The notes beneath the pieces are model-generated. The model did no database searches. It worked only from the letters and a program-made list of their open reading frames with translations, and had not been told where the DNA came from. Below, in pieces: positions 8,550 to 16,012 of a DNA stretch of 32,162 nucleotides; the stretch's first letter is position 1, and the number at the start of each line of letters is the position of its first letter. Origin of the DNA: Actinomyces dentalis DSM 19115 (GTDB lineage: Bacteria > Actinomycetota > Actinomycetes > Actinomycetales > Actinomycetaceae); contig NZ_AUBL01000048.1 in assembly GCF_000429225.1 (NCBI RefSeq), forward strand, positions 1 through 32,162. Reading direction: 5' to 3'. The translations under genes and the position numbers were made by a program.

Positions 8550-9299
8550 TCACAGGGCCGCCAGGCGGTAGCCCAGGCCCCAGACGGTCTCGATGTACTC
8601 GGCGTCCGGGTCGAGCGCCCTGAGCTTGGCGCGCAGGTGGCTCACATGGGTCTTGACTCCGCCGTCGCCGCCGGTGCCGTCAGCGCCGCCGGGGCCGCCG
8701 TCGGGCCCCTCCCCCGCCCGCCCGATCGCCCGGGCGAGCGCCCCCTTGGAGGCGACCCGGCCGGGGGCCGACATGAGCGCCCCGAGAACGGCCGACTCGG
8801 CGGGCGTGAGGCTCACGTCCCGCCCGGCCAGGCGCGCGCGGCGGGAGGCGGGCTCCAGGGCGAGGTCGCCGTGGCGCAGCACTCGGGCGGCCCCATCGGC
8901 GGGACGGGACCGGCGCAGGAGGGCCTCGATGCGGGCGGTGAGCTCGTCGAGGTCGAAGGGCTTGGCCAGGTAGTCGTCGGCGCCCAGGCGCAGCAGGTCC
9001 ACCTTGGTCCACACCGCGTCCTTGGCGGAGACGACGATGACCGGCAGGTCCCGGGTCCCCTCGCGCTCGCGCAGGCGCACGAGCAGGCCGTCGCCGGAGA
9101 TCCTGGGCAGCATGAGGTCGAGGACGACGACGTCGACGCGCCCGGCCCCGACCAGCTCCAGGGCGGCGGCCGCCTCACGGGCCCGGGCGACGTCGTACCC
9201 CTCGGAGGCCAGGTGGGCGGCCATGAGCCGGGACAGGTCGCGGTCGTCCTCGACGACGAGGACGCGCGCGCCGCCCTCGCGCTCCCGGGTCCCCCGCAT
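8550..9299 (-). CDS. PhoB/OmpR-family response regulator
   Basis: This 249-residue two-component regulator has an N-terminal receiver domain with acidic pocket Asp18-Asp19, phospho-acceptor Asp61 in VVVLDLMLP, switch Ser91 and Lys113 in LAKPF. A C-terminal winged-helix DNA-binding domain follows (about 140-248), including SLTPAESAVLGAL and the terminal VWGLGYRL typical of the class. A Gly/Asp-rich loop (about residues 190-210) interrupts the winged helix between LARAIGRAGEG and VKTHVSHLRAKL, an unusual insertion. The ATG follows a GGGAGGGGG ribosome site. The likely partner kinase is encoded at 5254-6204, beyond the ABC genes. It probably controls the exporter through the direct repeats at 8359-8407. 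Confidence 0.94.
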   Translation of the reverse strand: MRGTREREGGARVLVVEDDRDLSRLMAAHLASEGYDVARAREAAAALELVGAGRVDVVVLDLMLPRISGDGLLVRLREREGTRDLPVIVVSAKDAVWTKVDLLRLGADDYLAKPFDLDELTARIEALLRRSRPADGAARVLRHGDLALEPASRRARLAGRDVSLTPAESAVLGALMSAPGRVASKGALARAIGRAGEGPDGGPGGADGTGGDGGVKTHVSHLRAKLRALDPDAEYIETVWGLGYRLAAL

Positions 9300-9396
9300 G
9301 CCGCCCCCTCCCAGTCGTCTGCGGGAACTCTAGCGGACCGTCGTCGCACGCCGAACATCGCGGACACGCGAGACGTACCACGCCTCACAAGGCACG

Positions 9397-9428
9397 CTAG
9401 ACATACCATGACTGACGTAGTATGCTAG
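9397..9428 (+). promoter_or_regulatory. padR promoter with overlapping operator
   Basis: A -35 TAGACA (9398-9403) and a -10 TATGCT (9421-9426) are separated by 17 bases. An inverted repeat, CTAGACATAC (9397-9406) against GTATGCTAG (9420-9428), spans exactly these two elements; one extra base in the left arm is the only irregularity. A repressor bound there would block polymerase. PadR regulators commonly repress their own genes, so self-repression is likely. Confidence 0.6.
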
Positions 9429-9475
9429 TCGTAGAGCAAGCCACCGCAGTCCGACCGCCACGAAAGGAGCCCCGA

Positions 9476-9817
9476 GTGATCAGCGCCGATGCCATCCGCG
9501 GCTACATCGACCTCATTGTGCTGACGCTCCTGCGCGACCAGCCCTCATACGCCTACGCGCTCGCCAAGACGATCACCGAGATCTCGGCGGGCGAATACAC
9601 GATCAAGCAGACCACCCTCTACTCCGCGCTCAAGCGCCTGGAGGCGGCGGGCCTGGCCACCTCCTACGCCCACACCTCGGAGTCCGGCAAGCCCCGCACC
9701 TACTACCGCCTCACCGCCTCCGGCGGCGATCACCTGACCGCCAAGCTCGCCGAGTGGGAGGACACCAAGACCCTCATCGATCGATTCATCGACCGCTTCA
9801 CCCAAGGAGAGCACTGA
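9476..9817 (+). CDS. PadR-family transcriptional regulator
   Basis: This 113-residue winged-helix regulator fits the short PadR-s2 type. The N-terminal part reads IDLIVLTLLRDQPSYAYALAK, followed by KQTTLYSALKRLEAAGLATSY (recognition helix and wing) and SGKPRTYYRLT, all standard for the family, then a short dimerisation helix. I chose the GTG at 9476 because AAAGGAG sits 6 bases before it. The in-frame ATG at 9422 lies inside the -10 element and cannot be used. The stop shares one base with the ATG of the membrane-protein gene (TGATG), so the two are coupled. Confidence 0.93.
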   Translation: MISADAIRGYIDLIVLTLLRDQPSYAYALAKTITEISAGEYTIKQTTLYSALKRLEAAGLATSYAHTSESGKPRTYYRLTASGGDHLTAKLAEWEDTKTLIDRFIDRFTQGEH

Positions 9818-11061
9818 TGGACACCATCGACACCTTCCTCGACGCCATGTTCGCGCCCTACCCCTCCACGCCCCGCCTCCTGGAGGCCAAGGGCGAACTG
9901 CGCGCCATGATGGAGGACGCCTACGCCGACGCCGTCGGGCGCGGCAAGACCCACAACGAGGCGGTCGGCCAGGTCATCACCGACTTCGGCAACCTCGAGG
10001 AACTCGCCCCCGTCCTGGGAATCCTCCCCGACATCCGCTCCGCCCAAGCCGGCCCTGCCGGCACCGCAGGAGCCGCCGGCACCGCGGGAACCTCCGCCGC
10101 GTCCGACCCGGCGGCCGCCGGTACCGCGGCGGGCACCGCAGGAGCCGCCGGCCCCGCGCCCGACCCGACGGCCGCCGGCGCCGCCGCGCCGCTCCCGCCC
10201 GATGACACCCCCTCCGACTACCCCGTCGTCACCCTCCCCGAGGCCCAGGCGCTCGCCGAGGCCCGGCGCCGGACCGGCCGGCTGCTGGGCCGGGGCGTCG
10301 CCCTGTTCGTCCTGGCCCCCATCCCGCTGATCGTCGCGGCCAATCTGACCGACGACAACGCCGGGGCGGGGCTCGGCGATGCGATCTCGGACGGGCTGAG
10401 CAACGGCGGGACGGGCTCGGGACCCGGCGGGCAGTGGGCGGTGCTCATCGGCCTCGCTCTGACCCTCGTCCTCGTCGCCACGGGCGTCCTCACCCTCATG
10501 CGGCGCCATCAGGCCTTCGTGGGCCTGGAGCACCTGACCGACGGGAAGTTCACCCGCAACCCGATCGTCTCCGCCTGGGCGGCCCGCCTGCGCGTGGAGA
10601 ACGAGGGGCCCCGCTCGCGGGCGCTCATGGCCGCCGTCGGGCTGTGGATCCTCTCGGCGATCCCGACCGTGGCCGGGGGCGTCCTCAGCGACCAGCCGGG
10701 CCGCTCCCACTACCCCATCTTCGGCGTCTCCCTCACGCTCGCGCTCGTCGCGGCGGGCCTGCTCATCCTCCTGCCGACCACCTGGGCCTCCTCCACCCAC
10801 GAGACCCTCACCGAGGAGGGCCACTGGACCGGAGGTCCGGGGCAGTGGGACCGGTGGGGCCGGAAGGACGCGGACAACCCACTCATCGGCGCCATCGCCT
10901 CCATCTACTGGCCCCTGACCCTCGTGATCTTCCTGGCCTGGGGGTTCCTCGGCAACGGGTGGGCCATCTGCTGGATCGTGTGGCCGATCAGCGGAATCCT
11001 CTTCGGCGCCATCGCCTCCTTCATCTCCGCCCTCTCCCCCGGGCGCCGGGCCCGGCGCTGA
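9817..11061 (+). CDS. HAAS-domain membrane protein paired with PadR
   Basis: This 414-residue protein begins with a soluble helical domain (about residues 1-70: TFLDAMFAPYPSTPRLLEAKGEL and AVGQVITDFGNLEELAPVLG). The domain resembles the HAAS or permease-prefix domain repeatedly found next to PadR regulators. A low-complexity Ala/Gly/Pro linker follows (about 72-130), then six or so hydrophobic segments. The start overlaps the padR stop by one base and has AAGGAG upstream. HAAS proteins are thought to transmit a membrane signal to PadR partners, so this pair may respond to envelope stress. No enzyme motif is visible. Confidence 0.82.
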   Translation: MDTIDTFLDAMFAPYPSTPRLLEAKGELRAMMEDAYADAVGRGKTHNEAVGQVITDFGNLEELAPVLGILPDIRSAQAGPAGTAGAAGTAGTSAASDPAAAGTAAGTAGAAGPAPDPTAAGAAAPLPPDDTPSDYPVVTLPEAQALAEARRRTGRLLGRGVALFVLAPIPLIVAANLTDDNAGAGLGDAISDGLSNGGTGSGPGGQWAVLIGLALTLVLVATGVLTLMRRHQAFVGLEHLTDGKFTRNPIVSAWAARLRVENEGPRSRALMAAVGLWILSAIPTVAGGVLSDQPGRSHYPIFGVSLTLALVAAGLLILLPTTWASSTHETLTEEGHWTGGPGQWDRWGRKDADNPLIGAIASIYWPLTLVIFLAWGFLGNGWAICWIVWPISGILFGAIASFISALSPGRRARR

Positions 11062-11077
11062 GCACCGGCGCGCCGCC

Positions 11078-11108
11078 CGCCGGGCCGGGGTCCGCACCCG
11101 GCCCGGCG
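11078..11108 (+). terminator. GC hairpin after the PadR operon
   Basis: CGCCGGGCCGGG (11078-11089) pairs perfectly with CCCGGCCCGGCG (11097-11108) around a 7-base loop, 17 bases past the membrane-protein stop. It is stable and correctly placed, but lacks a T-run. Confidence 0.5.
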
Positions 11109-11213
11109 GCGGGCCCGTTCGCGGACGACGCCGCCCTCGGGTTCGTGAACGTCCTCCGGCCCGGCGGGTCCATCCGCGGACGCCCCGGAGGCCGGAGGCC
11201 CGCAGGCAGAGCG

Positions 11214-11244
11214 AAGGCCCGGATCCTTGTGGGATCCGGGCCTT
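11214..11244 (-). terminator. Terminator of the tRNA cluster
   Basis: AAGGCCCGGATCC (11214-11226) and GGATCCGGGCCTT (11232-11244) form a perfect 13-base stem with a 5-base loop, starting 6 bases past the 3' end of the phenylalanine tRNA. It is likely the end of the three-tRNA transcript, though it may serve both strands. Confidence 0.7.
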
Positions 11245-11250
11245 ACGCCG

Positions 11251-11323
11251 TGGCTCCGACCGGCGTCGATCCGGTGACCTTTCGATTTTCAGTCGAACGC
11301 TCTACCAACTGAGCTACAGAGCC
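11251..11323 (-). tRNA. tRNA-Phe (GAA)
   Basis: Read on the minus strand, the 73 bases fold as a full cloverleaf: acceptor GGCTCTG/CGGAGCC, D arm GCTCAGTTGGTAGAGC, anticodon loop CTGAAAA with anticodon GAA, T arm with the CGG(ATCGACG)CCG stem-loop, and discriminator A. CCA is not encoded. It is the last gene of a Glu-Asp-Phe cluster. Confidence 0.97.
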
Positions 11324-11372
11324 CTGGCGCGGTATCGGCCCGATCATGATGGACCGGGCCGAACCGCTTCCG

Positions 11373-11446
11373 CGACCTCGACGGGACTTGAACCCGCGAC
11401 CTCCGCCGTGACAGGGCGGCGCGCTAACCAACTGCGCCACGAGGCC
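11373..11446 (-). tRNA. tRNA-Asp (GTC)
   Basis: The 74 bases on the minus strand give a cloverleaf with acceptor GGCCTCG/CGAGGTC, anticodon loop CTGTCAC with anticodon GTC, T loop TTCAAGT and discriminator G. CCA is not encoded. It lies between the Glu and Phe tRNAs. Confidence 0.97.
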
Positions 11447-11502
11447 TCGCTCGGCACGAAGCCGGACTCCTGGACGAGTCGTCTTCCACTCGCACCAGTC
11501 CG

Positions 11503-11575
11503 TACCCCCAACGGGATTCGAACCCGTGCTACCGCCGTGAAAGGGCGGGGTCCTGGGCCGCTAGACGATGGGGGC
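11503..11575 (-). tRNA. tRNA-Glu (TTC)
   Basis: The 73 bases on the minus strand form a cloverleaf with acceptor GCCCCCA/TGGGGGT, anticodon loop CTTTCAC with anticodon TTC, T loop TTCGAAT and discriminator A. CCA is not encoded. It is the first gene of the cluster, just after the promoter at 11615-11644. Confidence 0.97.
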
Positions 11576-11614
11576 CCACTGCCCTTGGCGTCGTCGCGCC
11601 TCGAACCGGATAGA

Positions 11615-11644
11615 ACGGTATGGGGCGTCCCCGCCCCGACGCAA
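11615..11644 (-). promoter_or_regulatory. Promoter of the tRNA cluster
   Basis: On the minus strand TTGCGT (11644-11639) and TACCGT (11620-11615) lie 18 bases apart, about 40 bases before the glutamate tRNA. This is a good fit to housekeeping sigma-factor sites of actinobacteria. Confidence 0.5.
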
Positions 11645-11754
11645 ATCCTCAGACCGTGACACTCATCACCGGCGGCGCCCCCGATCCGCCCCGCCCGCGG
11701 CCCCGTCCTGCCCCGTATCGCCTTGGCTTCGCCGCCGTCGGCCGTGTCCGCCCC

Positions 11755-11771
11755 TAGTTTGCGAGAAACTA
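11755..11771. promoter_or_regulatory. Inverted repeat before the pseudo-ABC gene
   Basis: TAGTTT-GCGAG-AAACTA is a perfect inverted repeat with 6-base arms, about 28 bases before the start at 11799. It may be an operator or part of the promoter. I could not place -35 and -10 elements with confidence. Confidence 0.3.
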
Positions 11772-11798
11772 CCAGGGCGGGGACAAGAGGGTGCACAG

Positions 11799-14027
11799 AT
11801 GCAACAAGACAGTAACAATGGAGGCATGACCCAATACTTCCCTGAGCCGCAGTCTCAAAGACCGCTCGTGGAGAACCCCGAGAACTTCAGCGATCCACTG
11901 GTTCAGATGAGTGAGGTCACCGTTCGCTACTCCGACGGCGCCTCTGTGTGGACGCCCTTGAACAACGCCTCCGTGATGATCGGCCCGGACCGGGTGACCG
12001 CCCTGCTCATGCCCACCACGACCGACGCCGTCGTCGTGGCGCAGGCGATGATGGGAATGATCCCCCTCGCGTCCGGGGAGGTGCGGATCCTCGGTCGCAA
12101 CGTGTCCACCATGGGGATCAAACGACTCGCGCGACTTCACAGTCAGGACGTCGCCACGATCATGCCCGAGTCCGAACTCGCCCCGACGTTCACGGTCGAG
12201 GCGAACATTCAGGCCCACTTCCGCATGACCGGGCGGGCGGTCGATCCCGCCTGGCTCGCCCGGGTGCTGGAGATGGCGGGCATCGCGGAGCATCGCGGCA
12301 CCAAGTACGGGCTCCTCGATCCGTGCACCCAGCGCCTGGTCGACTGCGCCGTCGCCCTCCTCCAGGGGCCCAGGGTCGCGATCGCCGCCGAGCCGACGGC
12401 GGGCCTGACGGGCCGCTCGGCGCAGAGGGTTCTGGACTTCCTGCTGTCCTGGGTCGACGAGTTCGGCGTCACCGAGGTCTTCACCACCAGCGAGCCGACC
12501 ATCGCCGCGTGGGCCGACTCGGTCCTCATCATCACCAATGGCGCGGTGCTCGGCGAGCAGCGCTCCCCCACCGAGGAGCGCCTGCACGAGGTCATGGCCG
12601 GCCTCTCGGCGCCGACGGCGGTCGGCCGGGACTCCACCGCCCCCGCCGGCATTCCCCGGGTGCGGCCGCAGGGGCGCCACGCCTACGACGCCGGCGAGGA
12701 ACCGCCCGCCTCGCAGATCGGCCAGGTCAGGTACCTCCACCAGGCGCCCTCGTCGTCGGCGGGCCCTTCCCGGCGGTCGCGATCGACCCGGACGGGGGCG
12801 ACGAGGTCGGCGGGGTCCATGGGATCCGCAGGGTCCGCGGGGCCGATGAGGTCGGCGGGACCCGTGGGGCCCGTGGGGCCTGTGGGGCCCGTGGGTCCGA
12901 CAAGGGTCGCCGGCCCCCTGGGGCCGGCGGAATCCGCACGGTCTGCGGGCTCGACGGGGCCGATGGAATTCACGGGGCCCACGGGGATCGCCTCCGCATT
13001 CCCCGCAGCGACGGCGGCCTCCCCTCCGGCGGTGACGACGTCCTCCATCCCGGTGATCTCTCCTATCCCGCCGCCGTCCGCCCTGCCCGAGGAGCCGTCC
13101 GAATGGGGCGGCGCCGCCTCGCCCGTGGACCTGTCCGCGTGGGGCGGCCCGTTCTCGGCGGAGGAGTCGACGGCGGCCCCCGCTCAGGTCGGGCGGTCGG
13201 CGCCCTCGGCGCGCTCCGCGCCTACCGGCCCCACCGGTCCGACCGGCTCCTACGGTCTCACCGGGGCGCGCTCCGCACCCTCCGCGCCTACCGGTCCGAC
13301 CGGCTCCTACGGTCTCACCGGGGCGCGCTCCGCACCCTCCGCGCCTACCGGTCCGACCGGCTCCTACGGTCTCACCGGGGCACGCTCCGCACCCTCCGCA
13401 CCCTCCGCACCCACCGGTCCGACCGGCTCCTACGGTCTCACCGGGGCACCCTCGGCGCGCTCCGCACCCACCGGCCCCACCGGTCCCACGGGCCCTACCA
13501 GTTCCTACGGTCTCACCGGGGCGCCCTCGGCGCCGTCGGCCTATGCCTCCAGCGCTCCCATCGAGACGCCCTCGACCTGGACGATCTCCGCCCCCACCTC
13601 CACGGGTTCCACCGGCCCCATCAGCCCCTACGACTCCGTCGGAGCGCCCCCGACGCGATCGGTCACGGCTCCCACCGGCCCGGCCCCGTCCTGGGAGGCG
13701 TCCGCGCCGGCCGGTCTCGCCGATCCGTCATCGTCGTGGGCCGCCTCAACCACTGCCGGCCCGTCCCCGGACCGGGGGGCTTACGCGCCGACCGGGGAGT
13801 CGTCGGCCTGGGCGGCATCCGCACCCGTCGAGGCGCCCGCGACGCGGGCGGTCCCTCCGGACGGGGGATCGCCCGCCGCTTCGTCCCCCGACCGGGAGCC
13901 CTCGACGCGCAAGGGCCTTCTGGGGCTGTGGGACCACGCGTGGAAGCACCGCAGGTCGGTCGAGGACATCTTCGACCGCGACGAGGACGAGGGCGATGAG
14001 GGCGAGGGCGACGAGCATGTCTACTGA
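11799..14027 (+). CDS. Pseudo-ABC ATPase with collagen-like tail
   Basis: This 742-residue protein has two parts. Residues 35-265 align by pattern with an ABC ATPase, but every nucleotide motif is degraded. The P-loop position is LMPTTTDAV (70-78), with no Gly-Lys-Ser. The Q-loop position is IMPESELAP. The signature is LDPCTQR (173-179), Walker B ends in AAEPTAGLT (Asp lost, Glu198 kept), and the switch His position is TTSEPT (Ser231). It should not hydrolyse ATP in the usual way. Residues 266-700 are Pro/Gly/Ser/Thr-rich, with [11 protein letters not shown] and repeated [10 protein letters not shown] blocks, ending in an acidic tail. I chose the ATG at 11799 for the AAGAGGG site 8 bases upstream. 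There is no signal peptide or membrane segment. The gene overlaps the metallopeptidase gene by 11 bases. Function is unknown; a scaffold is one possibility. Confidence 0.85.
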   Translation: MQQDSNNGGMTQYFPEPQSQRPLVENPENFSDPLVQMSEVTVRYSDGASVWTPLNNASVMIGPDRVTALLMPTTTDAVVVAQAMMGMIPLASGEVRILGRNVSTMGIKRLARLHSQDVATIMPESELAPTFTVEANIQAHFRMTGRAVDPAWLARVLEMAGIAEHRGTKYGLLDPCTQRLVDCAVALLQGPRVAIAAEPTAGLTGRSAQRVLDFLLSWVDEFGVTEVFTTSEPTIAAWADSVLIITNGAVLGEQRSPTEERLHEVMAGLSAPTAVGRDSTAPAGIPRVRPQGRHAYDAGEEPPASQIGQVRYLHQAPSSSAGPSRRSRSTRTGATRSAGSMGSAGSAGPMRSAGPVGPVGPVGPVGPTRVAGPLGPAESARSAGSTGPMEFTGPTGIASAFPAATAASPPAVTTSSIPVISPIPPPSALPEEPSEWGGAASPVDLSAWGGPFSAEESTAAPAQVGRSAPSARSAPTGPTGPTGSYGLTGARSAPSAPTGPTGSYGLTGARSAPSAPTGPTGSYGLTGARSAPSAPSAPTGPTGSYGLTGAPSARSAPTGPTGPTGPTSSYGLTGAPSAPSAYASSAPIETPSTWTISAPTSTGSTGPISPYDSVGAPPTRSVTAPTGPAPSWEASAPAGLADPSSSWAASTTAGPSPDRGAYAPTGESSAWAASAPVEAPATRAVPPDGGSPAASSPDREPSTRKGLLGLWDHAWKHRRSVEDIFDRDEDEGDEGEGDEHVY
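13236..13520 (+). repeat. 57-base in-frame tandem repeats
   Basis: A 57-base unit beginning GGTCCGACCGGCTCCTACGG starts at 13236, 13293 and 13350, with a 66-base step to 13416 and a diverged copy ending near 13520. It codes for a 19-residue unit containing [10 protein letters not shown] and RSAPSAP. The near identity at DNA level suggests recent expansion, and all steps are multiples of three. Confidence 0.85.
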
Positions 14028-14472
14028 ACCCACTGAGCGGACGCCTCCCCGGCCCGGCGGATCCCCCCGCGCACCGCGGTCGGCCCCGGCCGTGTCCATG
14101 TCCGACGCCGACTTCGAGGCCGCCGTCGCCGACGGGCTCGACATGATCCCCGAGGAGCTCGCCGCCCGAATGGACAATGTCGTCGTCCTCGTCGCCGACG
14201 AGCCCGAGCCGGAGCAGCTGGGCCCGCAGGATTACGACGCCGACGGCCTGCCCGCGCTCCTGGGTCTGTACGACGGCGTGCCGCTCACCGAGCGCGACGA
14301 CGGCTGGTCCATGGTCCTGCCCGACCGGATCCACATCTTCAAGGGTCCTCTTGAGCGCTGGTGCACCACGCGCGAGGAGCTGGTGGAGGAGGTCGCGGTC
14401 ACCGTCATCCACGAGGTCGCCCACCACTTCGGCATCGACGACGCCCGCCTGCACGAGCTCGGCTGGGAGTGA
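14017..14472 (+). CDS. HExxH metallopeptidase-like protein
   Basis: This 151-residue protein belongs to the small zincin-like metallopeptidase family long annotated as DUF1025. The motif [21 protein letters not shown] holds zinc ligands His132 and His136, catalytic Glu133 and a downstream His146. Upstream parts typical of the family are [24 protein letters not shown] and [13 protein letters not shown]. The first 27 residues are Pro/Arg-rich and disordered, and an internal ATG at 14098 could be the true start, though it has no ribosome site. The chosen ATG overlaps the upstream pseudo-ABC gene by 11 bases, so coupling is likely. There is no signal peptide, so it is cytoplasmic. No substrate is known to me. 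Confidence 0.88.
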   Translation: MSTEPTERTPPRPGGSPRAPRSAPAVSMSDADFEAAVADGLDMIPEELAARMDNVVVLVADEPEPEQLGPQDYDADGLPALLGLYDGVPLTERDDGWSMVLPDRIHIFKGPLERWCTTREELVEEVAVTVIHEVAHHFGIDDARLHELGWE

Positions 14473-14524
14473 TCCGCCCGGGCGGTCCTCCGCGCCCGCC
14501 CGTCCTGCCAGCCCACTCACCGGG

Positions 14525-14571
14525 CCTCGCTCCCGGGGCCGACGCCGCTGGTGCCGGCCCCGGGAGCGAGG
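14525..14571 (+). terminator. Strong hairpin after the metallopeptidase gene
   Basis: CCTCGCTCCCGGGGCCG (14525-14541) and CGGCCCCGGGAGCGAGG (14555-14571) form a perfect 17-base stem with a 13-base loop, 53 bases past the stop. It is probably a terminator that insulates the MFS promoter downstream. Confidence 0.65.
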
Positions 14572-14631
14572 TCCGGACCGTCCGCCCGGGCGGTCGCGTC
14601 CCCCACGGCTCCCGTGAGGGCTTGAAACCTT

Positions 14632-14659
14632 TTGACCACATGGTCAGCCGTGCTATCGC
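14632..14659 (+). promoter_or_regulatory. MFS promoter with palindromic operator
   Basis: TGACCA-CA-TGGTCA (14633-14646) is a perfect inverted repeat. It overlaps a possible -35 TTGACC (14632-14637), which is 16 bases before a possible -10 TATCGC (14654-14659). A LacI- or GntR-type repressor site fits a sugar transporter gene, but no regulator gene is adjacent. The ATG at 14705 follows a GAGGAGA ribosome site. Confidence 0.45.
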
Positions 14660-14704
14660 GACAGTGGCACCCTGTCCGTCGACCCGTCTCAACGAGGAGA
14701 CCAC

Positions 14705-14751
14705 ATGTCCGAACGCACCTCATCCACAATCACTCTGCCCTGGGCGACCCA
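14705..14751 (+). pseudogene. 5' fragment of the interrupted MFS gene
   Basis: An ATG with GAGGAGA upstream opens 47 bases encoding the N-terminus up to LPWAT and the first two bases of the next codon, where the IS630 element begins. Joining base 14751 to base 16015 completes that codon as CAG and continues in frame as QEDVDDFFTPP into the transporter. Here the frame runs a few codons into the element and stops. Confidence 0.8.
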
Positions 14752-16012
14752 TAGCAAATACGAAACAAGATAAACCGCTGTTAATTCGGCTCGCCGCGGA
14801 GACGGACGGCCCCCGCGGGGCGCGCATTCCGGGTGGATTGGAATCGGATTGCGCGTTATAATGGGGGCATGAGCGCGATTCAATTGACCGATGACGAGCT
14901 GCGCATCCTCCAGGACCACAGGAAGGGCGCTCCGCACAAGCTCATGAGACTCAAGTCCGAGGCGATCATCATGCTGTCGATGGGTGCGGGCAAGGAATTC
15001 GCCGCCGAGTTCGTGGAGCGATCCACCGAAACGATCAAGAGATGGGTCAGACAGCGGAACGAGTCCGGACTGGAATCCATCCGCACCGGACACGCCGGGA
15101 ACGACAACGCCTCGAAACTCACCCGGGAGCAGGCCGAGGAGACCGGGGAGGCGCTCTCCCGGCCCCCGTCGGAACAGGGCATCCCCGCCGACTTCTGGGA
15201 CGTCCCCCGCCTGGCCGATTGGATGCACGAGCATTTCAACGTCGAGTACAGGTCCAGGTCCTCCTACCACCGCCGATTCCTAATGGCTGAACTGTCCTTC
15301 CACAAGCCCGTGGGCGTGGACCGGCACCGCGCCCCCGATGCGGAGATCGAGGCCCGCATGGAGCAGATCGACGCCAAGATCGCCGAGATCACGGGGAAGA
15401 AGCAGGACGGGAAGAAGGAGGACCGGGGACGGCGGGAGACCGAGAAGAATGCGGACGACGAGAAGGCGGGCAACGAGAAGAAGGTCCGCGAGGATGTCAT
15501 AGTGGTGTCCGCCGACGAGGTGGGCATCGAGCACGAGGCGATTATTCGCAGGGCCTGGTGCAAGAGGCGCGTCAGGACCAGGATCAGGGTCGATCGGGAG
15601 CGGCAGTCCCAGAAGTACATCGGTTTCCTCCACGAATCGGACGGGAGGGTGGATCTCATGCGACTGGATCGGTGCAATACCGACAGTGTCGTGAAGGCCC
15701 TGACCGAACTCACCCTGAAGTACCCGGACAAGACGATCGTCGTGGTGTGGGACAACGCCGGTTGGCACAAGTCGAGCACATTGCTCGCGCAGACGGAGAA
15801 GGGGAAGCCCCTGGAGCGCGTCCAGTTCATCAACCTGCCGCCCTACAGTCCCGACAAGAACCCCATAGAGAAAGTCTGGAACGAGGGCAAGAACTCCATC
15901 AGCAACAGGCAGAGGGCATTCTTCGAGAACACCTGCGAAGCATTCGAATCCTTCGTCACCTCGAAGAAATTCAAGTATCGACTCCTGAAGTCATCTCGTT
16001 GAATTTTTGCTA
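14752..16012 (+). mobile_element. IS630-family insertion sequence
   Basis: The element is 1261 bases, with one transposase gene. The ends are imperfect inverted repeats: TAGCAAATACGAAAC at the left, and TAGCAAAAATTCAAC when the right end is read inward. They match at 16 of the first 22 positions. Base composition is less GC-rich than the surroundings, which suggests recent arrival. It splits the MFS transporter gene at codon 16 and lies in the same orientation. Confidence 0.88.
14869..16002 (+). CDS. IS630-family transposase
   Basis: This 377-residue DDE transposase has an N-terminal helix-turn-helix region (about 25-70, TETIKRWVRQRNESGLESI). A catalytic core follows, with Asp216 in VVSADEVG, Asp295 in VVVWDNAGWH and Glu334 in LPPYSPDKNPIEKVW, all classic for IS630. 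A Lys/Glu-rich linker at about 160-208 is unusually long and charged. The ATG at 14869 follows a GGGGG site, and the stop lies 10 bases inside the right end of the element. The frame is intact, so the enzyme may be active. The A/T-richer codons differ from neighbouring genes. Confidence 0.95.
   Translation: MSAIQLTDDELRILQDHRKGAPHKLMRLKSEAIIMLSMGAGKEFAAEFVERSTETIKRWVRQRNESGLESIRTGHAGNDNASKLTREQAEETGEALSRPPSEQGIPADFWDVPRLADWMHEHFNVEYRSRSSYHRRFLMAELSFHKPVGVDRHRAPDAEIEARMEQIDAKIAEITGKKQDGKKEDRGRRETEKNADDEKAGNEKKVREDVIVVSADEVGIEHEAIIRRAWCKRRVRTRIRVDRERQSQKYIGFLHESDGRVDLMRLDRCNTDSVVKALTELTLKYPDKTIVVVWDNAGWHKSSTLLAQTEKGKPLERVQFINLPPYSPDKNPIEKVWNEGKNSISNRQRAFFENTCEAFESFVTSKKFKYRLLKSSR

Noticed and set aside
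9422-9475. ATG 9422 as the padR start
   Set aside because: It lies inside the -10 element, while GTG 9476 has AAAGGAG at proper spacing and begins at the conserved domain.
11214-11244. Perfect inverted repeat next to the tRNA-Phe gene as an integration (att) site
   Set aside because: It fits a terminator just beyond the tRNA cluster. There is no integrase and no second copy of the tRNA 3' end in the window.
13236-13520. 57-base repeats as a CRISPR array
   Set aside because: The whole unit is repeated with no variable spacer, every step is a multiple of three, and the frame is part of a long intact gene.
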